From positions 240,810 through 304,809 of the forward strand of contig SCFE01000036.1 in NCBI GenBank assembly GCA_004352715.1: a DNA stretch of 64,000 nucleotides. Reading direction: 5' to 3'. This stretch comes from Hofstenia miamia (Eukaryota > Xenacoelomorpha > Acoela). The translations under genes and the position numbers were made by a program. The notes beneath the pieces were generated by a model. That model was not told where the DNA came from and made no database searches. It saw only the letters and a list, made by a program, of their open reading frames with translations. Below are positions 43,521 through 56,155 of this stretch, in pieces. The stretch's first letter is position 1. Every line of letters begins with the position of its first letter.

Positions 43521-45839
43521 AACTAAATGCGAACAAATGGTAATCGATATTTGATCTCATGTGATTTTATATTCGGTTCTCATTTTTTAAAATTGAAGAT
43601 TCAGACTCACTGTTACTTTAGAAATGCTCGGTAGATTATACAATTGATGTCTTCGATTGTAATCTCCATGCATAAATCCAAATCATTATTATTATTTAAC
43701 ATTGAATTGGAACTATAAATTTTGCAAAAATTCAAACAAAAATCTTTTGAATCCTAAGCCACGGTTTTTTTATCTAGCGAGTTATGAACGTTTAAAAATT
43801 ATTATAGAAAGAATCACAAATTGGAAAAAATGCATCTTAAAATTGAAAACCTGTGTCGTGATCACTTTTGACTTTACCTGGACCAGGGTAAAAAATTATA
43901 CGGGTCGTGTTGCGGGGCACTGTTAGACGTGTCATTCATAATTGTTAGAATAAAAGACAACTAACAGATTTAAGGCGCTATTTAGGAAGTCACACATTTA
44001 AATCTTTGAAATTCTTAGAGATGTTAATTATTGTTGTATTTTTTATAGTAGTAGTAGTAAGATACAACTTGAGTTGCATAATGCAGATCATAACATAATG
44101 AAGTTGATTACAAAAATAATATGGTAGTGTTCTATAGTATATTAGTTTTTTTAGATATATTTTCAAATACTTCGATTAGAAAATAAAACATCTTGTTAAT
44201 TCTGTTGTCTTCATATATTTCTTTGTATTGTGAATATTATTGGCCATTAAAAGTTTACGGATGATTTCAGGCTTAACTTATTCACATTTAACAAGGCGTT
44301 CTCAGAAATCTCTTCGAAAATATTTTGAGAGGTTCTTTAGCTTGTAGTAATCCGATCCAAATATAATCCAGGGCAAGAATGTTTTGTAACTTTTCTAGCA
44401 GTTTTATGTAGTCCTTGGAAGTAAACCAAACGTAGGCGAACATGGGCATGGGAAGACTACAGGATACATAAAATGTTTCCTTAAAATGAATAGGTAATGT
44501 GTAATATCTTCTAGATACTTCATATTTTTCTTCGTTGTAACTATTTCTGTAATTACTACTTCAATATATTTATTAATTGGGCTTGCTTTCAATTTGATAA
44601 TGTCTTGATTTGTTATCATAAGAGCTCACAATACGAATATATTTCTACATTACTTATGCATAGTTTGGGCAGTTTACCCCTTTAACTAAATATAATTGAT
44701 GAAAATAAAAATAATATCACACCTTTTCTGTAAACCACGTCAAGCGGTTACACAATTGACAGAACTTCAGCCTTCTCCATAGGGCAGAATTTTGATTATA
44801 TTAAAACTTACTAATATCCTTATAAATATATGATGCTTTGGCGTAGATAAAATGTACACTCTGTGGGTGGCTTAACGTGCACGCGTAACCTAGTAAATAG
44901 GCTGTCCTATTCCTCAATATATTTGATATTGGCGATCTCAATTCATTTCAACTAATGAATGAACGAACAGGATATGTCAATAATAGAAAATGCCGCCTAA
45001 AGAAATATCTATGTTCGAAAATTGTTTAAACAATAAAGAACTGATAAAGCGGTTGTCACTTGATCTAGATTGACAAACAAATTTTTTCTTGATCATTATA
45101 TTCTTAAAAAATTAGAACATATTGGTTTCGAATCTAATACTGTAGTATAATGAAGTTATGTTCAAAATTTTATTGACAATCTTCAAATTGCTAATTACAG
45201 CAAATTGTTGTTAAAAATTTCTGGGGAGGACAAGTGTGGCATTAAGAAAGTTTACCCATCACTAATATATATCTGCTATTTTTGCTTAATTTTATATATT
45301 TATACTGTATTTCGAACATAATATGTATAACAATTGCAACAAAATTTAATTAGCTATTCTGTTGAAGAAATAATCTGTTGGATTTTTATTTAAACGTTAA
45401 ATTCAAAAGCATTAAATTTTCACATGATACAAGAAAAGGTGTCTTGGCAAGTGGGTGTTCCACTTGCCATAAAGAAGTAAGATCAACTGACCAATTTTAT
45501 GTGAATTGTTTGCTAGTTGATTTCCCGGACAATGTATATCGTTAACGAAATCAGACATTGATGTAATGGAAAGACTTAAGGGCGGAAACTGATTCTGTGA
45601 ACAATGAGATAAATTTAACCATAGAAATAATGAGACTGTTTATGGTTTGTTACAAAATGCAAAAAATGAATGTTTATAAATTGTCGAAGATAATTACCGT
45701 TTTTCCAGCTCATCACATAAAGAAATTCAACAGAACAAACCATCTGGATTTTCTAATGAAATTTAATTATAATTGCTGGGTTTCTTGAATGTGAAGGCAA
45801 TGTTGAAGTGGTACTTTCTCATGATTAAGAGAAAATGTC
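43521..45839. other. intergenic stretch; possible weak LINE relic
   Basis: Near 45,095-45,240 the plus strand reads DHYILKKLEHIGFESNTVV and then SYVQNFI, which resembles the DH-ILL-KLE block of LINE reverse transcriptases, but no catalytic motif follows. A perfect hairpin, TGGCAAGTGG-gtgtt-CCACTTGCCA, lies at 45,445-45,469. Confidence 0.3.
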
Positions 45840-46170
45840 TGTAATACTTTGCTCTATTGGCCAAAAGTTGACTCCCCACAAACCATCATTAGACTCGGAA
45901 AACAAAACATTAGTCAAAATCCACTTACTCGAGTTATCTTAGTTGCAATGCAATCGCCATGGGATGAACACAAAGTTTTGCCCAGCATTTTTAAGTTGAA
46001 TACAACAAATCATAGCGGTATATACATATCTAAACAACTTACACATGAGGAGCGTGGTTTATAGCGAAAAATTCTTAAAAAGCGATGGGAAATTATTAGC
46101 AGCAAGAAGGTGAACAGGGCTGATATGCGTGTCCGAAACCTGAAATTCTATCATATCCAGCTCATCAATT
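45840..46170 (+). pseudogene. LINE ORF1-like remnant
   Basis: The plus strand reads IIRLGKQNISQNPLTRVILV and later SGIYISKQLTHEERGL, then a stop and KILKKRWEIISSKKVN. A GKQN-type start followed by an I-YI--DLT-EER block is the pattern of ORF1 RNA-binding proteins in Jockey-group LINEs. It is a fragment without a preserved start. Confidence 0.55.
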
Positions 46171-46279
46171 TAGATTGACTGGCAATAACTAAGTACCCTC
46201 AAGTACCTTTAGCTAATGCACGCTCACTGAAGAAGCCAAATGCAATTATGTATCTTTATCTCCCTTGAAATTGACGTAT

Positions 46280-49200
46280 GTTTGGTATTAGAAACATGAT
46301 TTACCATTAGCATAGCAGAATAATTTTGTCGTATCCCTGGACATGAATGTATTAGTCAGAACCGCAATGCTACTAACTCCAGAAAACTTGCAGGTGGAGG
46401 TGTTTGTTTTAAATTGAATTATGGCACATGCTGATAATTTCATTACTATCATTGACATGCTTCTTATACCTATGGCCAATTTTCGGACTATTGCATTAAT
46501 GTGAGATTCAGAATATAGCTTCAAGTCAAAACATCCTCTTAAATACTTAATATTGGAACCTGAACATTATTGAGATTCAGAGTTAATGCTGAGGCATAGT
46601 AATTAGACGTAGTGGTCTGCAAAATACAAAATTCTGTTTTAGTTTCAATTATGAGTAATTTATGCATGTTGAAATACGTTGACAATTTGTTGTAACTATA
46701 TGCTACCGATTCAATTGCTTATTGCATGGATTTATTATCGTTAAATATGCAGGTATCATCTGCATATTGAATTAAATAACAATCAGTTATCGTATGTATT
46801 TCGTTTACATACATGTACATACTAAAAAGAAGTCTGTTTCAAGTAGCCAGTTATCAAATTTCCGCTACTGCTAGAAAATCCCATATTGGATATTAAGTTA
46901 TTATTTCATATGATATGATCAATAGAATCGAACAATTTAGAATTATCTAAGCAGGAAATAGCTACGGATTTATTTGCATTCAGTGAGTATCCACATTTTT
47001 CTGTAGCGCTTAATAAGGCATCAGTATTGATAAAAGTCAGTCCGAACTCGAGTAGGTTGTACATAGAGATATCCCATTATTTGATCATGTAATAATCACA
47101 TGAATACTTTGTTTATTGGAGAAGTAATAGAAATTGGTCGATAATTTTTGGCATGAGACGGATCGTTTTTCTTAAAAATAGGAGTGATATGAGCAAGTTT
47201 TAAATAATCCGAAAAGTAATTATTCTCATACATTCCATTCGTTAAATATATAATTTAGTGGACTGGCTATAAAAGATTTTAAGTGCCCAGGAAGGAATTA
47301 TAGTAGGCTTGCTTCATTTGTTAGGCTAATGCTTGAGAATTGCTTTTAAAGTGTCAAAACCTGTAAATCGGATACAACAATTCAGGGTTAAACAGATTTG
47401 GCGGTTGCTTTCATACTTAACGATTAGACCATAATAAAAATTTTGTTTAATTCGGTAGAAATTTCATAATAATCAGTAATGATTTCTCCGTATGAATTTT
47501 TAATAGCATCAATATTTTGATTTAGATTACTAAGGACTACTAATTATGCTTTATCAAACTAGCTTTTTCTGTGCATAAATATGCCTAATTAACTAGTAAA
47601 TTATGCAGCATCATTAGAAATGTATGCTCATTAAATTTTATTTTTGATAAATTGCATTTATTGATGGATAATATTTTCATTAATAAAACAAAGTAGGCGA
47701 TAACACAAACGCTTAAAAAATGCATCCAATTGAACGACTTAAAGCACCAATTTTGTTATATTTTAAAAAATATACATCGTAAATAATCTACTGGTTTCTG
47801 CAGTATTATTTTTATACTATTATCTTATATATAAAAATTTCAACAAATTTATAATTAAAAGTTTAGTTATGTTAAGAAAAGTAGTAAAATAATTTTACAG
47901 AAAGTCACTTCTCAAATTAAATAATGTTGGTTAAATTTTAAATGAATGAGATATTTGTAATATGAACCATTTTGACAAAATAAGTTTATTTTGTGTGACA
48001 ATAAATTTAAATTGCATGACTACAAATTGAATTTGCTTAACTAATATTTGAATTTGCATGAATAATAGTTCAATTTGGTCGGCAATAGTAATAGTAGTTC
48101 TGAATGTTTTGTAACATTTTATGTCAAGGAGTTCTTGTCAAAGCAATCCTATGTGCACTTAACTAATCTCTATTAATAATTATGCGCTATTACGAATATT
48201 TTATGCTTTATTTTATTGCAGTATAAATTATTTTGTACTCCCTTGATGTATGCTTTTTTATGCTTAAAACATAATTGGTTGACCCTATAGATTACTTGGT
48301 TTATTTTCATTGTAAGCCTTACGATATTAAATATTGGACACATTTCTAGGTTTTTTATGCAGCAAAATTACTAAGTTTGAAAATTTTTAAAATTTCTAAA
48401 TGCTATATTTTTTCTAATCAAAGATTTACAATATTCAGTTATAAATGGATATTATATTAAGATTTGTTTGAATTTCTTCTGGGAATTGAATGAATAATAA
48501 CTTTCGTTTCTGGGCAAAATTTTTTGACAAAATTCAAAAATTTCTAAAACATTTGTCAACATTGCTGTTGGATTTGTTCAGAATACACTGGAAGCTAATT
48601 TTCTGACTACTCTCAGTTATTTATAGTATCAGTAGCCTTTTCACGGGTTTTTATCTACTTAGTAGAATTTTTAGTAGACGAATCACTTTTAGAAAACTCG
48701 ACAGATGTAATGCAATGATCAGAAAAAGGTCATTTGGATGAATAAAAATTATAACATGCAGTATTTGTATCAGAAAACACAATATAATCAATTAACGTGG
48801 TACTCAAAGATGTTATTCCAGTCGGAAATGTTTCCTTAGTCAATTTTCAATTGAATGCATTTAAAAGTAAGTCAGTTTTGCAATGTTGATTAGTGTTAAA
48901 ATTATTCAGGTTCCAGTCTCCAAGCAGTATTAAATCTTTATTTTCAAAACAGCTAAGATAACTCATCTTCTAATTGCTCAATGAACTGATTAGTGAATTT
49001 CTTGTTAGGACAATAAGATACATTTACAACTGTTTTTTAAATTGCGAATTTTTTATTGGCCCAGTGTCCCAGTTAATAAGTAAACTGGTTTTTTAGGAAA
49101 ATGAGGTAGTATGATATAAACACGAGCATACTTTCAAATTTTGATTTTCATTTTTTGTATAATATGCACAAGATCCTAAACTATTTAGTTCACGCCAAAA

Positions 49201-49300
49201 CCATGGTATTTATGCTATAATAAAACCCCAATTATTGATATAAAACTACTTATTAACTGGGACAGAGTTTAATTTCTGAAAATAGACTTTCGAAATTTCC
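46280..49300 (-). pseudogene. Jockey/CR1-group LINE pol relic
   Basis: Read on the minus strand, the order is an endonuclease domain (VVNVSYCPNKKFTNQFIEQL at about 49,030; LLGDWNLNNFN near 48,930; FSDHCITSVEF near 48,715), then reverse transcriptase (LKLAHITPIFKKNDPS at about 47,200; LIQYADDTCIFN at about 46,770), then a C-terminal segment (SHINAIVRKLAIGIRSMSMI at 46,510). This order of apurinic-type endonuclease then reverse transcriptase is that of Jockey/CR1-group elements. Frameshifts and stops are frequent. The catalytic YADD is still readable. Confidence 0.8.
48003..48084. repeat. 22-bp degenerate tandem repeat within the LINE relic
   Basis: Three to four units of the type aaattgaatttgcatgactaat. 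The unit resembles the subterminal units of the inverted-repeat element at 24,241-25,424. Confidence 0.45.
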
Positions 49301-49959
49301 CGCTAAATTACTCTTGATATAAAATGATTTCCTTATTAGAAATAGAACACCCCCACCCTTTGTTCTAACTAATGGATTGTTGAGTAATCTGTCTCTCATG
49401 AATACCTTATATGATTCGTTTCCAAAATTGCTAGTATGACATCATTTCTAAAACTTGAAATGAATTGTTTAAATTCAACATTTTTGCTGCTAAGATTCCG
49501 GAAGTTTTTCTATGATTTAGATTTTGAAAATATAATTCATATGTTAAAATCGGACCTGGATTAATTTTGATACTGTATACCGTTATTAGAAGAAATGTAT
49601 AATAGTAGATATTAATTTCTTTTTAATGCTGAAAATAATCGAAAAAATGTGATTGATTAAAACCAAGAGGCTTTAAATTTTACTAAGAATAGATGGATTA
49701 TAAACAGGAAGAAAGAAAAGCGTTGATAAATCTAAATTTGTTTCGCACGTGTTGGCAAAGTAGGCGTGGTTCTTCGGCGTGACTTTGAAAAACTTTAAAT
49801 TGCGAAAATTGAGTGATTCGAAGAAAGACTTAATGATAGTTACAAATTTTCCAATTCCATTGCAAACTTCCTTTATATCCGCTGCTGTTGCTGAACCCGG
49901 CCACGCCCTGGTCAACTTTCTACAACTCCCAAAGTCGGTCATCTCAAGATTCTTGCATT

Positions 49960-50451
49960 TGCAATAGAGGAATCTTTTGGCTTCAGCTCACATATCAAGA
50001 AGACATGTAAAAAGGCCGCATCTATTCTATGCCTTCTCCGAACACTAAAAGATCTCTGCTTTTCTGTTGCTGAGTTAAAATTAGTATATTGCATTCTGGT
50101 GCAATCCGTTTTAACATTTGGATCGTCTGCCTGGGGTGGAGAAAGAGATTGTCTTCTGAACTCATTAGATTTAGTGGAAAATGGAGCTGTCAGACCTAAT
50201 ATTATTGAAAACTACAAATTATATTATTCGATCACGAGAAATCCATCACTCCCGCTCTCCTGCATGCTGAACATGAATACATCCTATTCAAATGAATTAA
50301 AAACGTGATTTCCTGCTTGCAAAACAGTGAAAACAGAAAAGGAACTTTCAACTTTCCAGACCGGTATTTGCGAAAGCATATCTATTGAAGTTTTAATTTT
50401 GAATCTCTTATATTGGAGTAATCAATATAATACATTATTATTATTAAGAAA
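49960..50451 (+). pseudogene. LINE 3' end with ATT tail
   Basis: The plus strand reads SSHIKKTCKKAASILCLLRT and then LKLVYCILVQSVLTFGSSAW, the conserved C-terminal region after reverse transcriptase in Jockey/CR1-type LINEs. It ends with ATT repeats at about 50,434-50,451. Only the last part is present, so it is strongly 5'-truncated. It lies in the opposite orientation to the pol relic at 46,280-49,300. Confidence 0.7.
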
Positions 50452-51564
50452 TCAGAATTTTGAAAAACAATATTAAAGATTCACAGGTTGCTTCTTTTGT
50501 TAATCGGGCTTGATGCAGAGGAATAATTTTGAGCAAGAATAATAATTACCTTCTCACATCTTTAGCCAATAATATAGAATAGATAAGTCATTTTCTTCTT
50601 TGATTACGAAAATCTATGGGAATACCTTTTATCAACTCCTTTTACTCGATTTTAATGAAGCTTAGCTACAATGTTAGCCCCATAAATTTCATTGAAACAC
50701 ATGGGGTGAGATTTCATCTCCACCCAACTAGGCCAATTGAACCCTCAAAGCACCATCCAATGATCAAGTTTTCAGAACTTGCAATGAGCCATTTAAGCAA
50801 AGCAAATCTTTTTTAGTATTTTCAATGATTTTCTGGTGTTTGTTTTTTGCTATGGTACCCAATGCTTGCCTTGAGACGAATGAACATCGATTCTTAGGTT
50901 TTCGAATACTAGTTAAATAAAGAGCAAGGAATTAGAGTTGCAGTCCAAATACAAGTTTGCTGCGAGTTAAACTCCAAGATTAGTAGGATGAGGAGAAAAG
51001 TTCACTGGAAGAGGCAGATCCAAAAGTTTATCATTGAAAGAGAAAAATACCACATGTTTTGGTTGGGCTGAAATCGTCTTTTGAATCCTCAATGTCCACC
51101 TCTGTCTGAAGTAGCTTTTTATCGAAAAAAAATTGACCAAACCTACTTTTTGGAGTTGGTTTATCTTACTGATAAAAAAACAAAAAGGAAAAAATCGTTG
51201 ACGCCGTTTTTGAAATAGCCTAAAATATGAAAATTTGAATTATGATTTAAATTTAATTTCTATGAATTTCTATTTTGAATTCTATTTTTGTTCCTAAATA
51301 TCTGCTTGCTTGAGTTGAGTTACTACCTCAATTAGTAGCTGAATTGAATATTATGACCTCTTAAGATTAATCTTGTCATATATGTGTTTCTGAAACAATT
51401 GAATATAATATAAGAAATAAATTACACAAGCAAATACGTCAATGGTCTTTAATAAGAGAATGCAGTTTATTAGGCACAGTAAAAATGCATTTTTCGGGAT
51501 TTCCCTGGTAGTTCCTCCTTCCACCAGGTTATTCTTCACTTTTCAGGATCTATTTTTCACCTAA
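50452..51564. other. intergenic stretch, nothing recognised
   Basis: The frame at 50,616-50,816 is open but matches nothing I know. Confidence 0.3.
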
Positions 51565-51985
51565 TTTCAACTATAACCCTAAACTACATTCTTATTTTTT
51601 ATAGGCAAAAACCCTAAGCCAAAGTCAGAAAAATCCATATTCCTATTTTTATAGACCTAAACCCTAAGCCCAAGTCTTAAATTTCATGTTTCCTAAACCT
51701 AAAACCTAAGTCCTAGCCTAAATTTATATTCTTATTTTGTATAGGCAAAAACCCTAAACCAAAGTTAGAAAAGCCTAAATTCTTCTTTTTATGGACCAAA
51801 ACCCCGAACAAAAGTCAGAAATCCACTTTTAATAAGCGTAAAAATCTAAATTAATTTTTTATAGACCTAAGCCCTAAAACAAAGTCATCAATCCATGTTC
51901 CTTAAATCTAATACCCAAATTTTAATTATTTCATAGACCTAACCCCTAAACCAAAGTCCTGTTTCAAATGCAAACATTTCATGTT
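51565..51985. repeat. degenerate minisatellite with CCCTAA cores
   Basis: Five to six diverged units of about 65-85 bp, built on attctta-ttttttatagacc followed by taaaccctaaaccaaagtc. Most units contain aaaccctaa or a close variant, so telomere-like CCCTAA hexamers recur at one per unit. Confidence 0.6.
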
Positions 51986-52113
51986 CTATAAAAATATATC
52001 AGCAACAAATAATAGAAGCAACAAATGTGAAAAAGTCAATAGTAATAGTGGAGCTCGATGGTTCTGCGTAATTTGTGAGTGTTGATGTACAAATTTGACG
52101 ATTATTATTCACA

Positions 52114-52191
52114 ATGAACGCACGAAATCATTCCGACAAGTGCTTGACAGATTCTTGTGTTTCGTCGATCGATCTGTCAGAGATTAATTTG
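52114..52191 (+). CDS. predicted first coding exon of an unassigned gene
   Basis: The ATG at 52,114 (context cacaATGA, A at -3) opens 26 codons that end in phase 0 at donor GTAAGC. It reads MNARNHSDKCLTDSCVSSID and so on. CpG-rich codons (cga, cgt) stand out from the surrounding AT-rich DNA. The next exon is unknown. The exon at 58,489 has a matching phase, but many kilobases and a minus-strand gene intervene. Confidence 0.35.
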
Positions 52192-52536
52192 GTAAGCATA
52201 CGTGTTGTCTGTATAATGGATTAATTTTTACATATCTCTGACGTAAATGTCATGAAGACTCAAATATAAAGCTATTTTCTCAAGAAATGTAATACATAAT
52301 TTTAAATTATACACCAAGCATTCGCTCAATATGTCAGCATAAAGGTGCCAGATTTGGCACCAGATTTCAATAGAAAACTTAATATCATGTTTAACCCTAA
52401 TAACTATTGGACAATTAAGTATATGATCAGTCGCTTGTAAAATATTAAAACTTTCATTTGTGGTTTTATACTATGCATGAAAGAGAATAATTTTTTGAAG
52501 TATGTTATTTTTATTCAAATTCAATGGAATGCAATA
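52192..52536. other. spacer, nothing recognised
   Basis: AT-rich sequence. Confidence 0.3.
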
Positions 52537-52544
52537 TTCGTACT

Positions 52545-52998
52545 AGAGATGAGTGCGGTGCGGTAATACCGCGGTAGCGATTTTCACAATTGCGGTGGTT
52601 AGCGGTAGAATTAAAACAACTTGTGGTGGCATTCAGGTTATACAGATAACGTGTTTTGCCTTAAGATTTAAAATCTATTTCTCAAAGAAACTGTTTCTGA
52701 AGCAAAATTAAGAGATTTCACATACACAATATTAAAAGTAATTCTTACATATTTTATTGAAGATTTGATGCTACCTTAATAAAACTGAATGAAATCACAA
52801 AATGTTTAAAAAATGGTTTTAAGTTTTCTACGAATGATCCATAATCCTAAAACAATAATTCAGAAATATGAATATTTTCTTGCGAAGATAAGCCATTATT
52901 GCGGTATACCGCGGTAAAATTTCATTTATTGCGTTGGTTAGCGGTGAAGTTTTTTTCTCTGCATAATTTTAAAAAACCTGTACTGCGTTCATCTCGTG
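52545..52998. mobile_element. hAT-like MITE with 8-bp target duplication
   Basis: The ends agagatgagtgcgg and the complement of ccgttcatctcgtg-type sequence (cacgagatgaacgcag) form short imperfect inverted repeats. The flanks ttcgtact (52,537-52,544) and ttcgtaca (52,999-53,006) match at 7 of 8 bases, the duplication length of hAT elements. Inside, two direct repeats of about 50 bp (near 52,558 and 52,892) each contain accgcggta and ggttagcggt. There is no ORF. Confidence 0.65.
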
Positions 52999-53006
52999 TT
53001 CGTACA

Positions 53007-54059
53007 TAATATTTATGTTTTACGCTACCAACAGGACTGAGAGCAAGCTAAGATTTTCTTTAACGCGTTATAATTTTACACGTTGTTAACTCATTAATAT
53101 ACGTTAAATTCTATATAATTGTAAATTCACCGAAACAAATAATCTCTTGTGTAGATAAAGTTATACAGGTATGTTTGCATTTTTTTTTACTATAGACCTT
53201 AGTGGGATATTATGGTACGAATATGTTAATTGCAACGACTATTTTGATACTAATTCATTCCGTTTAAAGCTTAGTTTAGTAAGAAAGAACATTTTTTACC
53301 GGGCTAACCAATAAATTTATTATTTATTCCAAATCACTACAAGAACAAATTTCTCTTAGTATTGATATTGAATTTATGGTGCCAAATTACGGAATAGAAA
53401 AAATTGTTGATAATTAGCAAATTCAATGAGATTATCAACATAATTGGAATTATATGTACCTGCTAGTGTTTTTGCTGAATGACTTATGAGGAAAACAAAA
53501 AATGAATAAATGTCATTTTGACTTATTGTCGTGTTCTTAATGTTAAAATGAATTTAATTAGATACAAATATTTGAATGAAAAATTGTTTAAGGTTCGTGA
53601 TGCTAACTTTGGGGAGCTTTTTCAAAACATTCAACATTTTTTTCGATTCGGTCAACCATCAAAGAGCTTTAGACAATCTAGCATATAAAGTTATAAGACA
53701 TTAACTATATAAGATTCATTACCAATAGGTCAACTTTCTGTCTAACTTAGGTTTAAGTGCTTTTCCATTAATACAGGAAATCACTGCTGAATCATGAATC
53801 AACCCTCGAATACGTAACATAATGGATCAGTGATTTCAATATGTTATTTTAAATGTAATATTTAGGGATGGCATATGCACAGTGTAATGCAAATATTCTT
53901 AAACGATTTCTAGTTATATGCAGAAATAAATAGTGCAAATAACAGTCGCATAAAAACCGAATAAATCATATATTTCATTCTCATTATTGCAGGTTACATT
54001 TTCAAGTGTTGCTAAATAGCTTAAATTTTGGCGATCTTAACAACAAAAACTTGTTTCCA
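53007..54059. other. spacer, nothing recognised
   Basis: AT-rich sequence. A 14-bp stretch at 53,155-53,168 is flanked by tgtgtag and donor GTATGT, but is too short to call as an exon. Confidence 0.3.
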
Positions 54060-55230
54060 AATAGTTAAAATACGCATCTAAAGTTGTGGCCAAAAATCTG
54101 TTGCGTTTTGCAACAAATATTGATATATTTAATATTTGTATGAGTTGTACATTTTAAAGGAGAACTAAGACAAAATTTGCAGTCCAAGCTTACATAAATG
54201 TTTTAGCCAGTACAAATCTATAAACCAATGTCAGTATTTGGTATGTTCCTTGTTTTTAAGTACTCCAACAATTTGATCAGACACTGAATGCGACAAATTC
54301 TTGCACATGTTGGTGGAAATTTCTGTGCACCACACCCATAGTATCACATATTTCATCTCAGTTATTGTAGTTGACTTGTGTTCATTTACCTTTGCCTTCA
54401 TTACCTTCCAGTGGTTCTTGATGGGACCTAAGTCGGGGTTTGACCCTGGCCAATGCCAATGCTGTGACCATGAATTTACAGCTTATCATCAGTGGCATGG
54501 TGCACCATCATGTTGGAACATAGTGCCCTTGTGCATAGTCATCATGTTTACCAGATAATCCTGAAGCACTTCCAAATATAGAAGTGCATTCATTGAATAG
54601 TTTTTTGGCAAAAAGTACAAATTGCCTTGACAATTTGCCCAAAAACTACTCCAGAGCATCCAAAGGGAGGCATGTTGCACTGTTGGCAAGCAATATTTTG
54701 GAGAAAAACAGTGGCCAATGATATGGATAACATATTTTGAAGCACCCTGAAATAGTTTGATGCTTGTTTCATCACCCCATAATACCTCCCCACACATTTA
54801 CTTGGTATAATGCTTATATTTATGGCAAAATGCCAATTAGTCACAAAAGTTGTTTTGATAATAAAGGCTTTCTTATAGGTCAACGAGCTTTAAGTCCCGA
54901 ATCTGTAGATAGCTGGCTATGTGCCATCCTAGCACTGATTAGGGTTGGCAATTACCAATAATGGATAATGAAGAAGCACTCAGATTAGCCTGAACTACCC
55001 TTTTGCCAGTGTGATCAATTGCTGTCATAGTGACAACCGAGTGACCAGATCAGGGTGTAGATCAGTAGGAACCATTGGACTTGAATTTCTTCATCATGAG
55101 TGTCACACGCTGCTACGTCATATTCGCCAGAAGTTACTCAAATTCTTTAAATATTGACCGCATTTGGAATTGACTTATATTTTGCTTTCCTGTCCAGTTA
55201 GTTATCAAGGCTTCCATATCTGAACTGAGC
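54060..55230 (-). pseudogene. Tc1-like transposon and transposase relic
   Basis: On the minus strand the transposase is recognisable from its second DNA-binding part (GLKARRPIRKPLLS near 54,895) through WGDETSIKLFQGASKY (first Asp, about 54,776), NYSMNALLYLEVLQDYL, and QHDGAPCH (second Asp, codon 54,509-54,507). The third acidic residue before NHWKVMKAKV is Lys (codon 54,419-54,417) instead of Glu. Only 29 residues separate it from the second Asp, so about five codons are deleted. One end near 54,090 carries ttgtggccaaaa, which resembles Tc1 termini. The other end is unclear. Confidence 0.75.
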
Positions 55231-55291
55231 TTAATTTATATATTTTATCGAGAAACTAAGCTGCTAGTAGTAATGCAAAAAAATATATACC

Positions 55292-55503
55292 TATATATAT
55301 ATATATATATATATATATNNNNNNNNNNNNNNNNNNNNNNNNNNNNNNNNNNNNNNNNNNNNNNNNNNNNNNNNNNNNNNNNNNNNNNNNNNNNNNNNNN
55401 NNNNNNNNNNNNNNNNNNNNNNNNNNNNNNNNNNNNNNNNNNNNNNNNNNNNNNNNNNNNNNNNNNNNNNNNNNNNNNNNNNNNNNNNNNNNNNNNNNNN
55501 NNN

Positions 55504-55535
<32 letters not shown>
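55292..55535. repeat. TA microsatellite with 185-N gap
   Basis: TA repeats flank the gap at 55,319-55,503 on both sides. Confidence 0.85.
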
Positions 55536-55541
<6 letters not shown>

Positions 55542-55749
55542 ATTTGGATTATCACTATACATTTCAGGAAGTTGCAGTCGTTCAATGATTTGTAAATATG
55601 CCATAAAGTTTTTTATGATATAATTTTATATTTGGTACATGGTTTACAATGGCAAAATTGTCTGAAAATTATTTCTGTGGTTTTAACGAAATTTCTGAAA
55701 GGAATTTTATTTCGAGTCAATTATCTTTGTGGATTCCATAAAATTTGTA

Positions 55750-56155
55750 AGAAAAATTTGATACCAGTTCTAAAGAAGATTTAGCTGAACCTCTCACAAT
55801 TGATGAGTCGGAAGTCAGTGAAGAAGAATTTTCTACAAACGAAGATTTGACTGTAGAAGTAGGCGATTTGTAGTGGTTGCATACAATCAAAAAGAGTTAG
55901 CAAACATTTTGCGGATGTAATTTTGAACATAAATAAGGAAAGCAATAACTATGAAATCAAGTTTCTATCAAGACACCCTACAAAGGCAATGGAGTCCATG
56001 AAATTTTCATTCCCGGAGAAGGATGACATTGATTAAATTGAGCTCGATGCAATTGTGCTGAAATTAGAGGTCCCTATATCGATAGGTGGAACTACTTGCA
56101 CTAAAAAGCAGTTTGTATTTCACGAAAACTTAAGTAATTATAACGTGTAGTAATT
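55750..56155 (+). pseudogene. C-terminal remnant of a transposon protein
   Basis: The plus strand reads SSKEDLAEPLTIDESEVSEE, then VVVAYNQKELANI, then NYEIKFLSRHPTKAMESMKF, and ends GGTTCTKKQFVFHENLSNYN with a stop near 56,150. I recall this acidic linker plus VVVxY / YEIxFL / FxFP / GGTxR order as the tail of many unnamed invertebrate transposon proteins. Two frame changes break it and no catalytic domain is present. Confidence 0.5.

Noticed and set aside
44404-44619. 71-codon minus-strand frame
   Set aside because: No similarity recognised, no splice signals, and composition like its surroundings.
45095-45240. Reverse-transcriptase-like DHYILKKLEHIG block
   Set aside because: Suggestive, but no catalytic motif follows and frames change. 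Mentioned only in the spacer entry, not called as a gene.
49673-49967. Open frames on both strands near 49.7-50.0 kb
   Set aside because: Neither has a recognisable domain or splice context. The region lies between LINE relics and may be decayed LINE sequence.
50616-50816. 66-codon plus-strand frame
   Set aside because: No domain or splice support.
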